DNA of 64,000 bases, from positions 1,240,001-1,304,000 of the forward strand of contig NZ_CP109031.1 of NCBI RefSeq assembly GCF_036226925.1, in the 5' to 3' direction. Position 1 is the stretch's first letter; each line of letters starts with the position of its first letter. This stretch comes from Streptomyces sp. NBC_00659 (lineage in GTDB: Bacteria; Actinomycetota; Actinomycetes; Streptomycetales; Streptomycetaceae). Below are positions 59,850 to 64,000 of this stretch, piece by piece. The notes beneath the pieces were generated by a model. That model was not told where the DNA came from, made no database searches, and worked only from the letters and a program-made list of their open reading frames with translations. A program made the translations under genes and the position numbers.

Positions 59850-60844
59850 GAGGACCCCTCCTTCCGACCCCGCGGGGCGAGATATCGCGCTCTCTCGCCT
59901 CGACACTGCGCTACGGCACCCCACTGCCCGCGCTCCCGCACGGCCTGGAGGATGCCGAACCGTACGGTGACGACGTACAGCTCGCTCTCTACACGCTGTA
60001 CGAACTCCACTACCGCGGCTTCGCCGAGGTGAGCGACGAACGAGAGTGGGACCCCGGACTGCTGGCCCTGCGCCGGTCTCTGGAACTGCGCTTCCTGAAG
60101 GCCCTGCGCGACGATGTGACCGCCGATGCGCATGCCGACGACGCCCTCGAAGCCCTGCTGCTCGAACCGGTCGGCCACGACGAAGCCGACGTCAGTCACT
60201 TCCTCGAACGCGACGGCGAACTGTGGCAACTGCGGGAGTACGCCGCCCTGCGCTCGCTGTACCACCTCAAGGAGGCAGATCCGCACGCCTGGGTCGTCCC
60301 ACGCCTGTACGGCCGCGCCAAGGCGGCCATGGTGGCGGTCGAGTTCGACGAGTTCGGTGCCGGCCGCGAGGAGGACGCCCATGCCCGGCTCTTCGCGGAC
60401 CTCATGGCCGACCTCGGCCTGCGCGCGGACTACGGCCACTACGTCGACGCGGCCCCCACGGAGGCGGTCACCACGGTCAATCTCATGTCTCTGCTGGGCC
60501 TGCACCGAGCCCTTCGGGGCGCTCTGGTCGGACACTTCGCCGCGGTGGAAGTCACCTCCTCACCGGGGTCCAGACGTCTGGCCGCCGCCCTGCGCAGGGT
60601 CGGGGCGGGCAAGGCGGCACAGCGCTTCTACGACGAGCACGTCGAGGCCGACGCCGTCCACGAGCAAGTGGTACGCCGGGACGTCGTCGGCGGTCTGCTG
60701 GCGAGCGAACCCGAACTCGAACCCGACGTCGCCTTCGGCGTCCGGGTCACCGGCTTCCTCGAAGACCGGCTGGCGACCCACCTGTTGGCCGCGTGGCGGC
60801 AGCGACGCAGTGCGCTGCGGATTCCGCTCGGCCCGGACGGCTGA
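59846..60844 (+). CDS. Iron-containing redox enzyme (heme-oxygenase-like diiron fold)
   Basis: A 332-residue all-helical protein of the heme-oxygenase-like family. Acidic/His pairs that could ligate iron are seen in LYELHYRGFAEVSDE near residue 55, VAVEFDEFGAGREEDAHARL near residue 172 and DEHVEADAVHEQVVRRDVVG near residue 267. It starts at a GTG overlapping the CDGSH stop. Characterised relatives are O2-using diiron oxidases with varied substrates. Strict overlap with a CDGSH protein suggests a dedicated electron donor, an inference from gene order. Confidence 0.8.
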   Translation: MRGPLLPTPRGEISRSLASTLRYGTPLPALPHGLEDAEPYGDDVQLALYTLYELHYRGFAEVSDEREWDPGLLALRRSLELRFLKALRDDVTADAHADDALEALLLEPVGHDEADVSHFLERDGELWQLREYAALRSLYHLKEADPHAWVVPRLYGRAKAAMVAVEFDEFGAGREEDAHARLFADLMADLGLRADYGHYVDAAPTEAVTTVNLMSLLGLHRALRGALVGHFAAVEVTSSPGSRRLAAALRRVGAGKAAQRFYDEHVEADAVHEQVVRRDVVGGLLASEPELEPDVAFGVRVTGFLEDRLATHLLAAWRQRRSALRIPLGPDG

Positions 60845-61194
60845 GCGACTCGGCCCGGACGGCTGGCCCACGCGGGAGGCCGGGCGCGTCGTCCGGTCAG
60901 CACAGCCGGTCGAGCCGACGCCGTGCGGGGCCGAGCGAACGGCCCCTCCGGACCGCGTCCTGCACGCCCTCTGCATGAACGACACACCGCCGATGCCGTC
61001 GGGATGCCGCTCCGGCATCAGCGGCCGGCCGCGCAACTGCGGCAGCATCCGGTGGGCGACGGTGCGGTCACGGGCGACGAGTACCCCGTCCCATGAGTTG
61101 AATACGGATCTCGCTGCGAAGAGCAGAACCGGATGTACCAGGCGCTCGTCCTGGAGGGCAAGAGCAGGAGCAAGAGGCGTGCAGATGGGAAGCC
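60845..61194. other. 350-base gap with no supported gene
   Basis: No frame here has a credible start and codon bias. A minus-strand stretch around 61010-61130 (NSWDGVLVARDRTVAHRML, then LPQLRGRPLMPERHPDGIGG) reads somewhat like protein and could be a decayed remnant, but its ends are undefined and no family was recognised. Confidence 0.3.
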
Positions 61195-62175
61195 ATGAGT
61201 GAGCGGGACCCCGGTGCGGCGGCGAAGACGGCGACACCCCGCGATCGGTCGTCCTGGGCACGGGGGCGGGTGCTCGCCGCGTCGGCGGTATTCACCGCAG
61301 TGCTGGTGACGTTCCATCGGCTGGTCCCGAACGCCCCCGGGCACCTGGGCAGTCTGCTGGAATCGTTCCTGCCCTGGTCCGGCCTGGTGATCATGGTGCT
61401 GCTCGGCCTGGCGCTGCTGCGCCGCTCCGCGCTCGCGCTCGTGACCCTCCTGCTGCCGACGGCGGCCTGGACGTACCTGTTCGGCGGGTTGCTGCTGCCC
61501 GGGGCACAGCCCGGCGCTCACGACCTGGTCGTCGTGCAGCACAACGCCGGCGACGAGAACACGGACCCCGCGGGAACAGCCCGCTCCCTGGCCGATGCGG
61601 AGCCCGACCTCATCGCCCTGGAGGAGCTGTTGCCCGCGGCGCTGCCGGTCTACGAAAGAACGCTCGCCCCGCGCTATCCGTACCACGCGGTGGCGGGGAC
61701 CGTCGGACTGTGGTCACAACACCCGCTCACCGACGTTCAGAAGGTGCACATCAAACCCTCTGGGATCACGGAGCCCTGGAGCCGCGGGCTACGGGGCGTG
61801 GTCCACACCCGACACCGCGCCATTGCGGTCTATGTCGCGCACCTGCCCTCAGTCCGTATCCGCGCAACCGGCCTCGCCTCCGCCTGGCGCGACGAAAGCG
61901 CCGGCCTGCTGGGCAAGGCGGTCACCGCCGAGAAACTGCACACGGTGATACTCCTCGGCGACCTCAACAGCACGGTTGACGACCGCGGGCTGACCCCTCT
62001 GTCCTCACAGATGAACGTGCCGGCACGGGGATTCGCCTTCAGTTTCCCCGCCGCCTTCCCCCTGGCCCGGATCGACCAGATCATGGCGCGCTCGGCGACC
62101 GTGAGCCACCTTCGCACCCTGCCCGCTACTGGCAGCGACCATCTCCCGGTCATCGCCCGGATCACCTTGGGCTGA
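61195..62175 (+). CDS. Membrane-anchored endonuclease/exonuclease/phosphatase-family protein
   Basis: A 326-residue protein. Three N-terminal membrane helices (residues ~25-100, including LVIMVLLGLALLRRSALALV) are followed by an EEP domain with VVQHNAGDENTDP near residue 113, LIALEELLPAAL near 138, VILLGDLNSTVDD near 248 and the closing ATGSDHLPVIARITL. These supply the metal-binding Glu, Asn, Asp and His of the fold. ATG at 61195 follows GGGAA. Similar Streptomyces proteins face outward and are thought to hydrolyse phosphodiesters; the substrate is unknown. Confidence 0.82.
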   Translation: MSERDPGAAAKTATPRDRSSWARGRVLAASAVFTAVLVTFHRLVPNAPGHLGSLLESFLPWSGLVIMVLLGLALLRRSALALVTLLLPTAAWTYLFGGLLLPGAQPGAHDLVVVQHNAGDENTDPAGTARSLADAEPDLIALEELLPAALPVYERTLAPRYPYHAVAGTVGLWSQHPLTDVQKVHIKPSGITEPWSRGLRGVVHTRHRAIAVYVAHLPSVRIRATGLASAWRDESAGLLGKAVTAEKLHTVILLGDLNSTVDDRGLTPLSSQMNVPARGFAFSFPAAFPLARIDQIMARSATVSHLRTLPATGSDHLPVIARITLG

Positions 62176-62508
62176 GGGCATCACCGGGCCGACAAGCACT
62201 GCCCAGCATTCCGTGCGGCCTTGGTGAGATCGCCGCCGGCCACCAAGAAAGCGCGGTCGGCGAGCGCTCCTCCACCGGCTCTCGCAACCCCCACAGCGTC
62301 GAGCTGCCCCTGCTTCACCTGACCACCACAGCCACGCTCACGCCGGCCCCGCGATCTGCAACTCCAGTTTGAAGACATCTCATTGGGGAGAACAGAAGGC
62401 CCGCGGACGAGCCCGGACGCCATGACCGTTCCGCTCCGGGAGCCAAGATCGATTGTCAGTGGTGGGTGAGACAGTAGAGGCATCGAGTCGGAACGAGGGG
62501 GAGCTGCC
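62176..62508. other. Non-coding leader region of the VWA gene
   Basis: No gene is evident in these 333 bases. A promoter lies near the right end (see 62453). The segment around 62360-62400 is less GC-rich than its neighbourhood but shows no clear hairpin or palindrome. Confidence 0.4.
62453..62480 (+). promoter_or_regulatory. Probable housekeeping promoter of the VWA gene
   Basis: TTGTCA (62453-62458) and TAGAGG (62475-62480) are separated by 16 bases, close to the Streptomyces vegetative pattern. Transcription would start about 20 bases before the ATG at 62509, which has GGGGGAG five bases upstream. Confidence 0.5.
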
Positions 62509-63549
62509 ATGGCCGGAAGTCAGAACTACATCAATCACGTTGCCCTTGTGCTGGATGCCAGTTCATCCATGTCGCACCTGAGCCGCAAGGTTGTCGAAGT
62601 CGCCGACCAGCAGATCGCGTATCTTGCTCGCCGGTCGAGGGAGCTGGACCAGGAAACCCGTGTCACGGTGTACGTCTTCGCGGACAAGGTGGAGTGCGTC
62701 ATCTACGACAAGGACGTGCTGCGGATGCCGTCGCTGAAGCAGTTGTACCGGGTCGGTGGAATGACGGCTCTGCTCGCAGCCGCGCTGAAGTCACAGCAAG
62801 AGCTGGCACAGACGGCCCAACTGTACGGCGACCACAGCTTCCTGACGTTCGTCCTTACGGACGGGCAGGAGAACGCGAGTCATCGCTGTCCGGATGCCCC
62901 TGCCAGGAATCCGCGTGAACTGGTCAAGGCCGTGGCCGAGATGATCGCGACGCAGGAGGACAACTGGACGCTGGCCGTCCTCGTGCCGGACCAGATGGGC
63001 AAGCGCGAGGCCATGCAGTGCGGTTTCCCGAGGGACAACATCGCCGTATGGGACGCCACGAGCACACAGGGTCTGGAGGAGGCCGGACAGGTCATCCGGG
63101 AGGCCACCGAGAAATTCATGGTGGGCCGCACCCAGGGCATCCGGGGGTCGCGGGCAGTGTTCTCCGTGGGTGCGGAGGCAGTCAACAAGGACACCATCAA
63201 GGCGGCCGGCCTCGCCGCGGTGGATCCGTCGGGGTACCGGCTGATCCCGGTGACCCGTGACGCGACGATACGGGACTGGGTCGTCGAATGCGGCCACACC
63301 TACCGTACCGGTGGCGCGTTCTACCAACTGAGCAAGCCCGAGAAGATCCAGGCACGGAAGCAGATCGCGGTGCTGGAGAAGAAGACGGACCGGGTGTACT
63401 CGGGACCCGAGGCCCGAGCCCTGCTCGGCCTGCCGGACGTGGAAGTGCGCGTCAAGCCCGACCACAACGACGACTTCACGATCTTCGTGCAGAGCACCAG
63501 CGTGAACCGGAAGCTCGTACCGAACACGCGACTGCTGCTGATGCTCTGA
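62509..63549 (+). CDS. von Willebrand factor type A domain protein
   Basis: A 346-residue protein. The VWA domain fills residues ~8-190 with an intact MIDAS: VALVLDASSSMSHLSRKVVE (DxSxS), the Thr in YRVGGMTALLAAAL near residue 83, and the Asp in FVLTDGQENASH near residue 117. The C-terminal ~140 residues are basic and contain VVECGHTYRTGGAFYQLSKP and a final FIVQSTSVNRKLVP-like segment with no recognised domain. It has no signal peptide, so it acts in the cytosol. It is monocistronic. Metal-dependent protein binding is the expected activity; the partner is unknown. Confidence 0.82.
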   Translation: MAGSQNYINHVALVLDASSSMSHLSRKVVEVADQQIAYLARRSRELDQETRVTVYVFADKVECVIYDKDVLRMPSLKQLYRVGGMTALLAAALKSQQELAQTAQLYGDHSFLTFVLTDGQENASHRCPDAPARNPRELVKAVAEMIATQEDNWTLAVLVPDQMGKREAMQCGFPRDNIAVWDATSTQGLEEAGQVIREATEKFMVGRTQGIRGSRAVFSVGAEAVNKDTIKAAGLAAVDPSGYRLIPVTRDATIRDWVVECGHTYRTGGAFYQLSKPEKIQARKQIAVLEKKTDRVYSGPEARALLGLPDVEVRVKPDHNDDFTIFVQSTSVNRKLVPNTRLLLML

Positions 63550-63620
63550 CACCTTGAGCGTGATGTCTGCAAGCGATTCGTGGCCTTCTGGGTGAAGCGA
63601 GCGAGGAGGATCCCGCCGCG

Positions 63621-63719
63621 GTGGCGGAGTTCATCCGTACCCAGAGGGCCGAGTACGGCATCCCGCAGCGCGTCTCCTGCCAGGCGCCGAGGGTGAGCGA
63701 GTCGCGGTTCCACAAGTAG
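63621..63719 (+). pseudogene. Remnant of an IS3-family transposase (OrfB N-terminus)
   Basis: Thirty-two codons read VAEFIRTQRAEYGIPQRVSC, then QAPRVSESRFHK, and stop at a TAG. This matches the opening of IS3-family OrfB proteins (usually continuing into the integrase core), but here the frame ends at once and no catalytic core follows. It is a dead fragment, preceded by about 70 bases that may derive from the OrfA/OrfB junction. Confidence 0.6.
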
Positions 63720-64000
63720 GTCACGCCGGCGGTCATGTCCGCGCTGCTCGGTTACACGTCCGAGCGGCGCCGAGGTACTCACCGTTCAGCGAGGGCACGG
63801 TCAGCAAGCACTCCGGCCCCGTCCTGACCGAACTCGACCTGCCCCTGCCGGACTCGACGAGCCGCCGGGTCCTCGCGGTGCCGGCCCGCCTGCGGGGACA
63901 GAGCACGCGACAAGGCCGACAGGCCGCCCACCGCGCACGAAGCTCATCGGACGAGCCACCCGCACCGGGTGGCCGGCGCCCCCAGCCGGAAGCGACCGTG
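63720..64000. other. Right-edge sequence without a recognised gene
   Basis: A plus-strand frame (FSEGTVSKHSGPVLTELDLP, near 63790-63850) runs open to the window end, but has no clear start and becomes Arg/Pro-rich like random GC-rich sequence. It may be part of the same mobile-element debris as the IS3 fragment. Confidence 0.25.

Noticed and set aside
60126..61202. Plus-strand 358-codon open frame extending through the 60.8-61.2 kb gap
   Set aside because: It is a shifted-frame shadow of the iron-containing redox enzyme with Arg/Ser/Thr/Pro-rich composition and no domain.

Overview
The window is a high-GC actinobacterial chromosome segment, almost certainly Streptomyces or a close relative. 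The signs are strong third-position G/C bias, frequent GTG and TTG starts, ATGA/GTGA stop-start overlaps, a mycothiol-type formaldehyde dehydrogenase, many ABC sugar transporters and a dense set of one-component regulators. No rRNA, tRNA or CRISPR was seen.

Layout. 1-5.5 kb: the 3' end of an unknown gene, a DUF4118 membrane protein, a kdpD sensor kinase with an apparent one-base frameshift, and a CPA1 Na+/H+ antiporter. 5.6-7.8 kb: a metal/metalloid operon (MerR regulator, MerT-like small membrane protein, ACR3-like exporter) behind a MerR-type promoter with a 19-bp spacer. 8.2-12.5 kb: cytochrome P450, phthalate-dioxygenase-type reductase, S-(hydroxymethyl)mycothiol dehydrogenase and an IclR regulator, which together look like an aryl O-demethylation module with formaldehyde capture. 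12.6-25.2 kb: two sugar-binding lipoproteins, a GH3 beta-glucosidase, a GH78 alpha-L-rhamnosidase, one pair of ABC permeases and two tandem LacI regulators. 25.6-35.7 kb: a LysR regulator divergent from a ten-gene, tightly overlapping aromatic-ring-cleavage operon (FAH hydrolase, cyclase, FAD monooxygenase, amidohydrolase, extradiol dioxygenase, second FAH, two SDRs, two CoA-transferase subunits).

Taken together, 8.2-35.7 kb reads as one catabolic island for a methoxylated plant aromatic rhamnoglucoside, most simply a flavonoid rutinoside of the hesperidin type: uptake, removal of rhamnose and glucose, O-demethylation, A-ring hydroxylation and extradiol cleavage, then CoA activation of the products. 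The ring-cleavage operon resembles by content the flavonoid degradation (fde) operon of Herbaspirillum seropedicae. Substrate and orthology are inferred, not shown by the sequence.

35.9-38.0 kb holds a TetR gene divergent from a tautomerase/alcohol dehydrogenase pair, with two near-identical operators between them. 38.3-40.9 kb is a mobile-element scar: a complete IS256-family element abutting a 5'-truncated TniQ-like gene and a pair of 20-bp-spaced repeats that may be a transposon end. 40.9-63.5 kb is mixed housekeeping and accessory content: acyl-CoA dehydrogenases, a Cys-rich copper-storage-like protein, PadR, Gfo/Idh, a PepSY/two-component set, a ribose-type ABC transporter, STAS-ANTAR, a frameshifted LLM oxidoreductase, a methyltransferase/CDGSH/iron redox enzyme overlap cluster, and a VWA protein. 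An IS3-type transposase remnant lies near the right edge.
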